Of a stretch of DNA of 64,000 nt, positions 48,127-56,550 are shown one piece after another. The notes under the pieces were generated by a model. The model saw only the letters and a program-made list of their open reading frames with translations, had not been told where the DNA came from and did not search any database. Position 1 is the first letter of the stretch. Each line of letters begins with the position of its first letter. Position numbers and translations under genes: made by a program. The stretch is from Cupriavidus oxalaticus (GTDB taxonomy: Bacteria; Pseudomonadota; Gammaproteobacteria; Burkholderiales; Burkholderiaceae). The stretch lies in the NCBI RefSeq assembly GCF_016894385.1, contig NZ_CP069812.1:1674001-1738000 (forward strand). The letters run 5' to 3'.

Positions 48127-50558
48127 TGAATACGAGCGATCGGCAATGGCACGCAGAGGCCATGGCCGCTGCGCGGGACGACATGCAGGCTCACTGCGGG
48201 CACGGCACCGCGAACGAGCACGCGCCAGATCAACGGGACCAGCGCGTCTCTGCCAACGGCTCGCCCATGCCTGAGGCCAGTGCGCGCGATCCTGTGTGCG
48301 GCATGACAGTCAAACGTGATGTGCCATACCAGGCGAGCTACGCCGGGGCACAGTATTTCTTTTGCAGTAGCGCCTGCAAGCAGCGGTTTGAGGCCGACCC
48401 AACGCGCTATGTCGAGGAACAAAGCGAATCGGCACCCGACGAAGGCGAAGCAGCGTCGGGCACCACCTACACGTGCCCGATGCACCCCGAAATCCGCCAG
48501 GATCGTCCCGGCACCTGCCCAAAGTGCGGCATGGCGCTGGAACCGGTCATGCCGAGTCTCGAGGACGACCAGAATCCCGAGCTCGCCGCGTTTCGCCATC
48601 GCTTCTGGTGGACCCTGCCGCTGACGGTTGCTGTCGTGCTGCTCGCGATGCTGGGGGACCGCCTCGGGGTCCTGGAACCGGCAACGCAAAGCTGGCTGGA
48701 ACTCGCCTTGTCCGCGCCCGTGGTGCTGTGGGCGGGATTCCCGATCTACGCCCGCTGCCTGCAGTCGTTCCGAAACCGCAGCCCGAACATGTGGACGCTG
48801 ATCGGCCTGGGTACTGGGGCGGCGTTCATGTACAGCGTCGCGGCCACCGTATCGCCGGAGCTCTTTCCCCGCACCTTTGTCATGCATGGCCGCATCGCCG
48901 TCTACTTCGAAGCTGCGGCCGTCATCATTTCGCTGACCTTGCTCGGTCAGATCTTTGAATTGCGGGCGCGCTCGCAGACGTCGGCGGCCATCAAGTCGCT
49001 GCTCGGCCTGGCTCCCAAGACGGCGCGCCGCCTCAATCCGGACGGCAGTGAGGACGATATCCCGCTGACGCACGTGCATGTCGGTGATCTGCTGCGGATT
49101 CGCCCGGGCGAGAAGGTACCCACCGATGGCGCCGTGACCGAAGGGGCCAGCGCCATCGATGAATCGATGATCACCGGTGAGCCCTTGCCAGTTTCCAAGC
49201 GCGTCGGCGATCACGTGATCGGCGCCACCATCAACACCTCGGGTAGCCTGGTGATGCGCTCGGAAAAGGTTGGCGCCCAGACGGTACTGTCGCAGATCGT
49301 GCAGATGGTGGCCCAGGCGCAGCGTTCCAAGGCGCCCATGCAGCGGATGGCGGACCGGGTGGCCGGCGTGTTCGTGGTGGTGGTCGTGGCCATCGCCTTG
49401 CTCACCTTCTTCGCCTGGGGCGTCTTCGGCCCTGAGCCGAGCTGGGTCTTTGGCCTGGTCAATGCGGTGGCGGTGCTGATCATTGCCTGTCCCTGCGCGC
49501 TGGGGCTTGCCACCCCGATGTCGATCATGGTGGCCAGCGGGAACGGCGCGACCAAGGGCATCCTGTTCCGGGATGCGGCGGCCATCGAGCACTTCCGCAA
49601 GGTCGACACCCTTATCGTCGACAAGACGGGCACCCTGACCGAAGGGCGTCCGAGCTTCGAACGGGCGTTTGGCGTCGATCCGTTTGATGAGACCGAAGTG
49701 CTCCGCCTGGCGGCGAGCCTCGACCAGGGCAGCGAGCATCCGCTGGCGGCGACCCTCGTCAGCGCCGCGCGTGAGCGCGGCCTGGCCGTGGCGAAGGCGC
49801 AGGAGTTCGCCTCGGACACAGGGATGGGGGTACGCGGCCGCGTCGATGGCTATCAGCTCGTGCTGGGCAATACCGCCCTGATGCACCAGGACCAGATCAA
49901 GGTCGAAGCCCTGGCGGCGCAGGCGGATACCCTCCGGCAGCAAGGCGCCAGTGTCATGTATCTGGCGGTGGATCGGAAATTGGCCGGGGTGCTTGCGGTC
50001 TCCGACCCCGTTAAGACCAGTACGCCCGAAGCGCTGGCGACGCTCAGGCAAACCGGAGTGCGCGTGGTGATGGCCACTGGTGATGGCGTTGTCACAGCCA
50101 GGGCGGTGGCCGGGCGCCTTGGCATCGACGAGTTCCACGGCGAGGTCAAGCCGGCCGACAAGCTGGCGCTCGTCGAGAAACTGCAAGCGGAAGGCCGCGT
50201 GGTCGCGATGGCCGGCGACGGCATCAACGACGCCCCGGCATTGGCCAAAGCCGACGTGGGCGTCGCCATGGGCACCGGTACCGATGTGGCGATGCACAGC
50301 GCCCAGATGACCCTCGTCAAGGGCGATTTGCGCGGCATCGCCCGCGCCCGCGAACTGTCCGAAGCCACTATCGCCAACATGCGGCAGAACCTGGGCTTCG
50401 CCTTCGTCTACAACGCGCTGGGCATCCCGCTGGCGGCGGGGCTGCTGTACCCGTTCACCGGCTGGCTGCTGTCGCCAATGATCGCGGCACTGGCCATGAG
50501 CCTGAGTTCGGTCTCGGTGATTTCCAACGCGCTACGGCTGAGGCGCCGTGTGGCCTAA
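48126..50558 (+). CDS. copA: Copper-exporting P1B-type ATPase with YHS and HMBD domains
   Basis: 810 residues. The N-terminus is not the usual HMA fold: a His/Met-rich leader, a YHS domain (DPVCGMTV to [16 protein letters not shown], about 57-90) and a heavy-metal-binding domain ([20 protein letters not shown], about 117-136). Core motifs: TGEP, the ion-path [10 protein letters not shown] (about 457), phosphorylation site DKTGTLTEG (about 500), HP in SEHPLAATL, and [11 protein letters not shown] 48126 overlaps the cueR stop. It exports Cu(I)/Ag(I) from the cytoplasm. Confidence 0.95.
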   Translation: MNTSDRQWHAEAMAAARDDMQAHCGHGTANEHAPDQRDQRVSANGSPMPEASARDPVCGMTVKRDVPYQASYAGAQYFFCSSACKQRFEADPTRYVEEQSESAPDEGEAASGTTYTCPMHPEIRQDRPGTCPKCGMALEPVMPSLEDDQNPELAAFRHRFWWTLPLTVAVVLLAMLGDRLGVLEPATQSWLELALSAPVVLWAGFPIYARCLQSFRNRSPNMWTLIGLGTGAAFMYSVAATVSPELFPRTFVMHGRIAVYFEAAAVIISLTLLGQIFELRARSQTSAAIKSLLGLAPKTARRLNPDGSEDDIPLTHVHVGDLLRIRPGEKVPTDGAVTEGASAIDESMITGEPLPVSKRVGDHVIGATINTSGSLVMRSEKVGAQTVLSQIVQMVAQAQRSKAPMQRMADRVAGVFVVVVVAIALLTFFAWGVFGPEPSWVFGLVNAVAVLIIACPCALGLATPMSIMVASGNGATKGILFRDAAAIEHFRKVDTLIVDKTGTLTEGRPSFERAFGVDPFDETEVLRLAASLDQGSEHPLAATLVSAARERGLAVAKAQEFASDTGMGVRGRVDGYQLVLGNTALMHQDQIKVEALAAQADTLRQQGASVMYLAVDRKLAGVLAVSDPVKTSTPEALATLRQTGVRVVMATGDGVVTARAVAGRLGIDEFHGEVKPADKLALVEKLQAEGRVVAMAGDGINDAPALAKADVGVAMGTGTDVAMHSAQMTLVKGDLRGIARARELSEATIANMRQNLGFAFVYNALGIPLAAGLLYPFTGWLLSPMIAALAMSLSSVSVISNALRLRRRVA

Positions 50559-50609
50559 TTATTGGAAATTACGAGTGATGCGACTCGACCAACCCGTGCC
50601 CGTCTCGCC

Positions 50610-50638
50610 TTGCCGCCCAATATGGGCAGGGCTAGACT
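50610..50638 (+). promoter_or_regulatory. Possible promoter before the small Cys/His protein gene
   Basis: -35-like TTGCCG, 17-bp spacer, -10-like TAGACT; the spacer contains GCCCA-ATA-TGGGC, a short dyad. It lies 24 nt before ATG 50663. Whether CueR or another regulator acts here cannot be told. Confidence 0.4.
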
Positions 50639-50662
50639 GAAAACCAGTCACTGGCTTGATGT

Positions 50663-51046
50663 ATGAAGCGTAGTCATAGCCCATTCGCCCGCTTGCTTGC
50701 GCTGCTGTTGTTGGCGACGGTACTCTTTGCGCGCCTCGCAGTAGCCGGGTACCTATGCCCGCAGGAGTCCGAGGGGGCAATGGCACCGGCGGCGATGACC
50801 ACCCTGGCAAGTTGCCTGGAGATGGACCACGCGCAGCCGGCCTTGTGCGCGGACCATCAGCAGGACGGTCGGCACTGGGCCGACAGCAACGGTCACCCGG
50901 CCGATCTCGGTGCCTTGCCGACCGCGGCTGAGCTTTGGCACGTCCTCCCATCGACGCCGTACACCGTACGGCCCCTGCGGACGGCTGACAGAGCGAACCC
51001 CTCGCCTGGGCCGATCTATCTCGCGACAGCCCGCTTGCGAATCTGA
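50663..51046 (+). CDS. Small secreted Cys/His protein downstream of the copper ATPase
   Basis: 127 residues, with a signal peptide (MKRSHSPFARLLALLLLATV, cleaved near AVAGYLC). The mature part has SCLEMDHAQPALCADHQQDG (about 50-70), a Cys-Met-His-Cys-His run resembling the one in 47041-47442, then a Pro-rich C-terminus. A periplasmic metal-binding role is likely but unproven. It begins 104 nt after the ATPase. Confidence 0.65.
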   Translation: MKRSHSPFARLLALLLLATVLFARLAVAGYLCPQESEGAMAPAAMTTLASCLEMDHAQPALCADHQQDGRHWADSNGHPADLGALPTAAELWHVLPSTPYTVRPLRTADRANPSPGPIYLATARLRI

Positions 51047-51161
51047 TCTATCCCCGCGCGTAGCCCAGTTTGGCCACGCGCACGACTTCCGTTGCACTGA
51101 CTGAGCGTGGGGCGCTGCCCCCCTCGCGGCTGCGCCAAACCGAATTCTGGGGAAGATCATC

Positions 51162-51398
51162 ATGCACTCCACTCTCAAAACTATTGTTCTTGCTTCCCTC
51201 GGCGTTGCGACCGCGCAGGCGCTCGCCGGCCCGGACTGGGACGTCATCCATCGCGCGCGCACGGCCGCGCAACATGCAACCGCGAGTGCCTCCGCCGCAA
51301 AAGAGGCACAACTGGCGCGCTGCGACGAAATGATGAAGCAGATGGATTCCGGCCCGGCAGGAAGCGGAAGCCTGAACGGTTCGCCAGAGCCCAATTGA
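51162..51398 (+). CDS. Small periplasmic protein of the copper island
   Basis: 78 residues. Signal peptide MHSTLKTIVLASLGVATAQA, cleaved at about ALAGPDWD. The mature part is Ala-rich and helical with one CDEMMKQMD motif (about 55-63). GGAAG precedes ATG 51162 by 8 nt. No family is recognised; its place among copper genes and the Cys-Met cluster suggest metal sensing or binding. Confidence 0.6.
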   Translation: MHSTLKTIVLASLGVATAQALAGPDWDVIHRARTAAQHATASASAAKEAQLARCDEMMKQMDSGPAGSGSLNGSPEPN

Positions 51399-51551
51399 CC
51401 GAGTGCGCTTCGGCCAACCAGGCGAGGCGCACGCATCCGCGCGATCCGGCTGCGGAAGCGACTAGGTGGAGCTGGGCGGACCGGCTTCGCCAAGGCGTCC
51501 GGCGCCCGATTGGTGCGGGATCATTGCACCACCATCGATATGGAGATCGAC

Positions 51552-51854
51552 ATGAATGCGAAGTCGCTGATGGCTACAACCCTAGCCCTCGTAACGCTTG
51601 GCGCCAGCGGCTGGTCCGTGGCGGCCGGCTCAAGCCATGGTGCCGAAGGCCCCAAGGCGGGTGCACAGGACAAAGGGCACGACATGATGATGGGCCACAT
51701 GATGGGTGGCGGCATGATGGGCAGTTGTCCCATGATGGGGCTGCCTCCTGGGAACGAGAAGCTCTCGATGCAAATGCACGCGGACATGATGCAGGCGATG
51801 GGCGAAATCATGCGCAAGTACGCCGACAAGATCCAGACGCCACCGACGAAGTAG
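51552..51854 (+). CDS. Met/His-rich periplasmic protein
   Basis: 100 residues. Signal peptide (MNAKSLMATTLALVTLGASG, cleaved near VAAGSS). A dense Met block follows (HDMMMGHMMGGGMMGSCPMM, about 40-60), an arrangement that binds Cu(I)/Ag(I) through thioethers, and then an amphipathic helix (MQMHADMMQAMGEIMRKYAD). ATG 51552 has GGAGA 6 nt upstream and begins a proper signal peptide; the earlier in-frame start at 51510 does not. Likely a periplasmic copper sponge or chaperone. Confidence 0.8.
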   Translation: MNAKSLMATTLALVTLGASGWSVAAGSSHGAEGPKAGAQDKGHDMMMGHMMGGGMMGSCPMMGLPPGNEKLSMQMHADMMQAMGEIMRKYADKIQTPPTK

Positions 51855-51896
51855 GGACGCCGTTCCGATTCAAGCCTTGCCGACAGGAGTACCGCA

Positions 51897-52226
51897 ATGC
51901 AACGCAATATGAAGACGATGGTCGCAGCCAGCATCGCCCTGCTGACGATGCTGGCGATGCTGGCTGCGGCCTATGCCGTATGGCCGCCGGTCCGTGCGCT
52001 TGTCCTGGGCATTGGCCCGTATTTGCTGCTCTCGCTCTGCCCGCTGTCGATGTGGCTGATGATGAAGAGCATGGGGGCGCACGATGATCAAGTGAGCGCG
52101 ATGGCCGAGCGCCTGCCAGCGCAGAAGCCCGATCCGTTCCGTATCAAGGAGTTAACTGGACGGTCGGAGGTCGCCGGGCACGCGCTGCGGATGCGTGCCC
52201 GCGCCGCCAACGAAGATGAGAGGTAG
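51897..52226 (+). CDS. DUF2933-like membrane protein, long form
   Basis: 109 residues with two close hydrophobic segments (VAASIALLTMLAMLAAAYAV; VLGIGPYLLLSLCPLSMWLM). The CPL..M..MK motif matches that of the 69-residue protein at 52469, so these are paralogues of the DUF2933 type often seen beside copper genes. A soluble tail of about 45 residues follows. AGGAG lies 7-11 nt before ATG 51897. Role unknown; the intramembrane Cys/Met hints at metal handling. Confidence 0.65.
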   Translation: MQRNMKTMVAASIALLTMLAMLAAAYAVWPPVRALVLGIGPYLLLSLCPLSMWLMMKSMGAHDDQVSAMAERLPAQKPDPFRIKELTGRSEVAGHALRMRARAANEDER

Positions 52227-52229
52227 CGC

Positions 52230-52358
52230 GTGAACAAGTCGTTGATATGGAGAGCCCTCCTGATCGTGTTCGCCGTCATCGGCGTGCTCGCATCCCTTGG
52301 CGCGGTCGGCATGCTCGTGCTGCATCAACGCATGATGGGCGGGTTCGGCCTTTGTTAG
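52230..52358 (+). CDS. 42-residue membrane peptide of the copper island
   Basis: GTG 52230, 3 nt after the stop of the DUF2933-like gene, opens MNKSLIWRALLIVFAVIGVL, then ASLGAVGMLVLHQ and RMMGGFGLC. It has one long hydrophobic helix, and the tail ends with Met-Met and a terminal Cys. GAGAGG is about 5 nt upstream. Tight spacing argues for coupled expression. No homologue is recognised. Confidence 0.5.
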   Translation: MNKSLIWRALLIVFAVIGVLASLGAVGMLVLHQRMMGGFGLC

Positions 52359-52468
52359 CCCGGGTGCGCGCGATGATGCGGCGCCTGAAGTAAACAGCCA
52401 AGAGCGTGCCATGGTGACGCAAGGGGACTCGCAATCGTGTGGAACCTTGTTGCAAGGAGGTAACGATC

Positions 52469-52678
52469 ATGTGCAGCATCAAGACAATGATCAAGTTTGC
52501 CATCGGATTCGCCGCACTGCTTGTCGTCGGGTACGTGGTATTCCCGCAGTACCAGGGCGCCATTCGTGCCGTTGCGCCGATCCTGCTGATCCTGGCATGC
52601 CCGCTGGCGATGTACTCCGGCATGAAGGAGATGAAGCCGCGCGACGAACGCAAACCGCCACGGCCGGAGGACAAGTAA
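52469..52678 (+). CDS. DUF2933 membrane protein, short form
   Basis: 69 residues: MCSIKTMIKFAIGFAALLVV, a second span with APILLILACPLAMYSGMKEM, then a charged tail. AAGGAGG sits 7 nt before ATG 52469, the strongest ribosome site of this small-gene cluster. The conserved LACPL..M core defines the DUF2933 type. It precedes a methyltransferase-like gene by 66 nt. Confidence 0.75.
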   Translation: MCSIKTMIKFAIGFAALLVVGYVVFPQYQGAIRAVAPILLILACPLAMYSGMKEMKPRDERKPPRPEDK

Positions 52679-52744
52679 GGGGTGCGGATGCTCAGGCAAC
52701 GTCTGCCTGAGCCGCCAATGACGCTACCGTTGGGGAGGCGTACT

Positions 52745-53405
52745 GTGAACGATATCGCTGGGTTTAGCGCGCACTACGGCCACTGGGGTCTGGTAGCGGT
52801 CGTGGTCGTCCTGGTGTCGTGGGTCTTGTTTCGATACGTGGCGCCACAAGGCTGGCGGGAATGGGCCGGGGCTGGTCTGGTTCAGGCATTCATCATCGCG
52901 CTGTACGCCGAGATGTACGGCTTCCCCCTCACGATCTACCTGCTGACGGGCTTCCTTGGGCTCGATATCCCGCGCACCGCCTACAGTGGGCACCTGTGGG
53001 CAATGCTTCTCGGCTATGGCCCGGCTGGCGCCATCATCGAGATGCTGCTCGGCGGTATCTTCATTCTCACCGGTGTTGTGCTGCTGGTCCGGGGCTGGGG
53101 TGCCGTCTATCGGGCAAGCCGCGAGGGGCGCATGGCTCAGGAGGGGCCTTACGCTGTAGTCCGCCATCCCCAGTACACCGGCATCATGCTGGCCGTGTTC
53201 GGCCACATCGTGCATTGGCCCCACTGTGATCACCGTGGCGCTGTTTCCGCTCATTGTGTTCGCCTACGTGCGTCTTGCCCGCAAGGAGGAGCGAGACATG
53301 GTGCGCCGCTTCGGGGTGGCCTACGAGGCGTATCGAACAATGGTGCCTATGTTCGTGCCGGGCCGCGGCCAATGGATCCAGCTACTCGGCACACGCGGCC
53401 ACTGA
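52745..53405 (+). pseudogene. Isoprenylcysteine-methyltransferase-like membrane protein, frameshifted
   Basis: Integral membrane methyltransferase of the ICMT/PEMT type (about 219 residues if repaired). GTG 52745 has GGGGAGG upstream. Five membrane spans are followed by the SAM-binding signature GPYAVVRHPQYTGIMLAVFG (about 139-158). One surplus C in a CCCC run near 53217 shifts the frame; the other frame continues TVITVALFPLIVFAYVRLAR, then EERDMVRRFGVAYEAYRTMV and a C-terminus typical of the family. Either a fresh pseudogene or a homopolymer sequencing error. Confidence 0.8.
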
Positions 53406-53463
53406 GTTGTTGGCGGCCAGTCGCGTTGCTGGCCAGATGGACCCTGGATTGGAGCTAATTGCG

Positions 53464-54069
53464 ATGAGCAATCCAACGGCAGTTTCACGGAACGCAAGCC
53501 AGCGCAGGCTACTGCTGCTGGCCACCGGCACCTTGGGTGGAGTAGGACTGGTCGGCACCATGGTGCCGTTCGTAGCGAGCATGGCGCCAAGCCAGGCCGC
53601 GCGATCACGCGGCGCACCCGTCCAGGTGAACCTCGACACGGCGGCGCCAGGGTCTCTGGTCACCATTGCCTGGCGTGGCAAGCCAGTCTGGATCTTGCAC
53701 CGGACCTGGGATATGTTGGATCGTCTGGGCAGGCATGATCGCTTGCTGGCCGATCCGCTGTCCAGGGAGGCGCAGCAGCCCACCTACGCACGCAATGCGA
53801 CCCGCGCGCTGCGCCCGGAGTTCTTTGTGGCGATCGGCCTCTGTACCCATCTGGGCTGCGTCCCAACCTATCGTCCCGAAGTTGGCGCTGCGGATTTGGG
53901 CGAGGACTGGCCTGGGGGATTTTTCTGTCCCTGCCATGGTTCCAAGTTCGATCTGGCCGGACGCGTGTTCCGCGCCGTTCCCGCGCCGCTCAATCTGGAG
54001 ATACCGCCATATGAATACCAGAGCGAAACCCGACTGGTGGTCGGCCAGGATCTCAATGGGCCCGCCTGA
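53464..54069 (+). CDS. Solitary Rieske [2Fe-2S] protein (PetA-like)
   Basis: 201 residues. A twin-Arg-like N-terminus (SQRRLLLLATGTLGGVGL) with one membrane anchor is typical of bc1 Rieske subunits. Cluster ligands: CTHLGC (about 122-127) and CPCHGS (about 155-160), the two boxes giving Cys-His pairs and the disulphide. No petB or petC follows, so it is an orphan copy, perhaps a spare subunit for copper- or silver-damaged bc1 complex (inference). ATG 53464 begins 58 nt after the methyltransferase-like gene. Confidence 0.88.
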   Translation: MSNPTAVSRNASQRRLLLLATGTLGGVGLVGTMVPFVASMAPSQAARSRGAPVQVNLDTAAPGSLVTIAWRGKPVWILHRTWDMLDRLGRHDRLLADPLSREAQQPTYARNATRALRPEFFVAIGLCTHLGCVPTYRPEVGAADLGEDWPGGFFCPCHGSKFDLAGRVFRAVPAPLNLEIPPYEYQSETRLVVGQDLNGPA

Positions 54070-54114
54070 TCGGGGCCGCCAATCGCATGTATCGGAGTTA
54101 GCAAGGAGACTTCC

Positions 54115-54444
54115 ATGAGCACAAGATGTGTCATCGCCATCGTTCCCTCCGAGCTGTTGGAAAGACTGGAAAAGCGGCTCGCAGCCGTCCATGCGCCCGG
54201 AATGACGGCAACGAAAGTCAAGGGGTACGGCGAGTACCGGAACTTCTACTCAAGCGACCTGACCACCGTGCACACCAAGATCGAGATCTTTGCGGAGGAA
54301 ACCGACGTCGAGGCCATCACCAACGCGATCGTCGAGGTGGGAAGATCTACGGTGCCAGGCGCCGGGATCGTGGCGGTAGTCCCCGTCGAGAAGTTCTTGC
54401 ATCTGCACGTTTCCCCTGGAGCGTCAGTGGATACGGCAGAATGA
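54115..54444 (+). CDS. PII-like signalling protein
   Basis: 109 residues with the GlnB fold pattern: IAIVPSELLERLEKRL, TKVKGYGEYRNFYSS in place of the classical T-loop, and GRSTVPGAGIVAVVPVEKFL near the C-terminus, matching the GTxGDGKIFV region. The uridylylated Tyr motif of GlnB (RGAEY) is absent. AAGGAG precedes ATG 54115. Orphan PII-like proteins near transporters often bind nucleotides or metals; its target here is unknown. It follows the Rieske gene by 45 nt. Confidence 0.82.
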   Translation: MSTRCVIAIVPSELLERLEKRLAAVHAPGMTATKVKGYGEYRNFYSSDLTTVHTKIEIFAEETDVEAITNAIVEVGRSTVPGAGIVAVVPVEKFLHLHVSPGASVDTAE

Positions 54445-54601
54445 CCCGAATCGCCTTATGCGATGGGCGCCGGCGGCGATGAGCGCCTCGGGATTGGGAG
54501 AGACACAGATCGGCCGTGGGGCCATATAACGATGCGCGTTGCACTGAGGTGCTAGGGCACGTGGCACCGGTCAGGATGCAAGTGGCTCGAACCGCGGCAT
54601 T

Positions 54602-54841
54602 GTGTGGCCGGTAATGCAGATCCAGAGGTGGGCTATGCAATTTGGCATGGCAGTCGCATGTACTGGCGACACCGGGCGAGTACGGCGCTTCGTCCCGGGG
54701 CAATTCCTCCTGGGGCTGCTCCCCCTCACGTGGCTCTGCATCGGGGGCGCCGCTGGCGCTGCCCGCGTCGCGAGCGAGGAAGATATTCTGCCTCCTGAGC
54801 GGGCCTTCCGCTTTGCTCGCCCGTCGAGACGGCGCGTGTGA
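54602..54841 (+). pseudogene. Possible dsbD 5' remnant
   Basis: The frame reads FLLGLLPLTWLCIGGAAGAA, then EEDILPPERAFRFAR, resembling a DsbD signal peptide followed by its conserved (D/E)xLPPEQAFRF start. Homology ends abruptly and a stop comes within 15 codons. Only about 35 residues support the call. The rest of the 54445-54905 stretch shows no gene. Confidence 0.4.
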
Positions 54842-54905
54842 GGCCGGCTGCGACGAAGCGGCAGAACGGAAGCCGGAACGAGCCAGAGCAGCGTAGCAGC
54901 ATCCA

Positions 54906-55028
54906 CTACCCCCCTTGGCGCACTTTTCCCGCTAGCAGCGATGCGATCAGCGGGCAGGATACGTTGTCTCGACAGGCATGGCAGGCGCACACCAACTCGG
55001 ACAGCATGGTCTCCATGCGTCGCAGGTC
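54906..55028 (-). pseudogene. merR: merR 3' remnant (mercury regulator C-terminus)
   Basis: A minus-strand frame of 40 residues ending in a stop reads [20 protein letters not shown], then [14 protein letters not shown]. This is the MerR metal loop (Cys-x-Cys-His and Cys-Pro-Leu-Ile), which with the more distant Cys makes the Hg(II) site. The upstream DNA-binding part is lost. With the merA remnant at 38.6 kb it shows an old mer operon was dismantled here. Confidence 0.82.
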
Positions 55029-55157
55029 GGGAAGCTGCGATCCGCATCGCACCAAGACCGTAACCTTTCTCCGCCTGTCGACGAATCTTCCAGTACCGGC
55101 TTCCCGTGGAGCGGTTTCCTTTCGGGAAGCGGGTCACCGATGGAAGGAGGTGCGGCA

Positions 55158-55493
55158 ATGGTCAAGAAGTTATGGCTTCTCATCGTGGTAGGTATTGGCG
55201 TGCTGGGGGCAGGCGCGGCGTACAGCGGCACGACGCGGGACGTGTTCACCGATGGCAGCAGCATCATGGGCCCGCGCGATCCGTACACCGACGGCGCTAA
55301 GGCGGGGAAATTCGACGTCTATTCGGATGGCGCAAGGGTTGGCGACCGGCGTGACCCGTTTACGGACGGGGCCAGGAGCGGCAGGTTCGACCCCTACACG
55401 GATGGCACGCGCGCCTCGGTGCCTGATCTCACGGCCAGCACGTTGGACAACGCGCGTACCGGTGACGGCACGCTCTACGGCTATCGTGTCTGA
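55158..55493 (+). CDS. Secreted D-P-(Y/F)-T-D-G-A repeat protein
   Basis: 111 residues. Signal or anchor LWLLIVVGIGVLGAGAAY, then five near-regular repeats of 13-17 residues: RDVFTDGSS, RDPYTDGAK, FDVYSDGAR, RDPFTDGAR, FDPYTDGTR. AAGGAGG at 55145-55150 fixes ATG 55158. It shares repeat logic with 6859-7131. The Asp/Tyr/Gly-rich repeats suggest short turns, possibly calcium- or metal-binding, but no function is known to me. It is followed by a copK-like gene after 46 nt. Confidence 0.78.
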   Translation: MVKKLWLLIVVGIGVLGAGAAYSGTTRDVFTDGSSIMGPRDPYTDGAKAGKFDVYSDGARVGDRRDPFTDGARSGRFDPYTDGTRASVPDLTASTLDNARTGDGTLYGYRV

Positions 55494-55539
55494 GGCCCGA
55501 AGCGCAACCGAACTTTGCGTCCGCCCAAGGCAGCATGCC

Positions 55540-55821
55540 ATGTACCGCAAGCCCATCATTGCCGCGTTTGCCGTCGTCGTTGCCTTGTCCTCATTCGCGG
55601 CCGACAGGAGTGACATCGTGAAGTCCTATGCCCTCAAGGACGGCTCGACCCTGCACGTCTTCAGGGATGGGAAGATGGGCGTCGAGAATCCGTTCGGCCG
55701 CGCCGTGGACGTGAAGGCGGGTCAGGTGCTGGAGGCGAAAGATGGCAGCAAGCTCACCATGAACGGCAATGAAGTGATTCGGCTCGAGCAGGTGTTGAAC
55801 GAGGGCCGGCGCGGGCACTGA
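55540..55821 (+). CDS. copK: CopK-family periplasmic copper protein, Met-poor variant
   Basis: 93 residues. Signal peptide MYRKPIIAAFAVVVALSSFA then a mature domain starting ADRSDIVKSYALKDG. It aligns along its length with CopK of C. metallidurans (DGSTLHVFRDGKMGVENPFG; KDGSKLTMNGNEVIRLEQVL). Of the Met residues I recall as Cu(I) ligands (28, 38, 44, 54 of mature CopK), three are Val, Val and Leu here and only the last is kept. A changed metal function is therefore likely. Start ATG 55540 is weakly supported by AAGG. Confidence 0.82.
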   Translation: MYRKPIIAAFAVVVALSSFAADRSDIVKSYALKDGSTLHVFRDGKMGVENPFGRAVDVKAGQVLEAKDGSKLTMNGNEVIRLEQVLNEGRRGH

Positions 55822-55896
55822 GTCGTGCCGCACGTCGTTGCAGTCACTGGGAGCGGGCGTGCCGTCGCGGCGACGGTGCCATGTATCCCGGTGCCA

Positions 55897-56550
55897 TCAA
55901 TGGGGTGTCGCCCAGGCGAATAACCAGGAGCCGTACCGAGCGCTGATGCCGACAAACAGCAGTGCGACGCCGAAGTTCCACAGCAGGACCATGGCCGAGG
56001 CGTCGATCGGGTGAAGGAAGGACAGCGCCGTTGTCGTCATCGCAGCGACGGCGAGGGCGCCGCACATCGCGACCGGCGTGGGGGACAGCCGTGCCGTGTA
56101 CCGAAGCATGCGTAGCAACGCAAACGACAGCGGCGTGCTGACCAGCGCCAGCGTTGCGAGGCAACTAGCGGTTTCGCCGGGCGAGATGCCCCCCGGCCCG
56201 ATCCGGATCCAGTCGGTCAGGCAGCCGTAGCCGATCGTGGCGAACCATACCAGCAGGGACGGCACGGGCAGCAGCAGCCAACGCCGCGAGTGGCCGGGGA
56301 CACTGGCCATGAACGCAGCCACGGCGGCCAGTACGCCGGTAAGCGTGGCAGCCGCCACGCCAGTGACGAAGACCTCCTGCTCCAGCCTCAGTGCCAGGTC
56401 CGGTCGCAGGCCATGGTGGAACGCCACCAGCGCCAGCGTCACGACCGCCAGCAGCAGCCAGCACATTGCCCGCATCGCCGGCGGGCGCAGGCGGCGCACC
56501 GGCGTCGCGTCGGCTACCAGTGCGTCGATCAGGTCAGGGGTGCGTGTCAC
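55897..56550 (-). CDS. nrsF: NrsF-type (DUF1109) membrane anti-sigma factor
   Basis: 217 residues. GTG 56550 overlaps the sigma-factor stop in GTGA, marking translational coupling. It begins with TRTPDLIDALVADATPVRRL and has six membrane spans, with conserved pieces GLRPDLALRLEQEVF, GCLTDWIRIGPGGISPGETA and FLHPIDASAMVLLWNFG. NrsF proteins hold a SigF-like ECF factor inactive at the membrane until an envelope or metal signal arrives; two Cys in the periplasmic loops (GCLTD, SCLAT) are candidates for sensing. Confidence 0.85.
   Translation of the reverse strand: MTRTPDLIDALVADATPVRRLRPPAMRAMCWLLLAVVTLALVAFHHGLRPDLALRLEQEVFVTGVAAATLTGVLAAVAAFMASVPGHSRRWLLLPVPSLLVWFATIGYGCLTDWIRIGPGGISPGETASCLATLALVSTPLSFALLRMLRYTARLSPTPVAMCGALAVAAMTTTALSFLHPIDASAMVLLWNFGVALLFVGISARYGSWLFAWATPH

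Noticed and set aside
48087..50297. 736-residue open frame on the minus strand
   Set aside because: Antisense of the copper ATPase gene, whose motifs on the plus strand are complete; His/Arg-rich composition is typical of a shadow frame.
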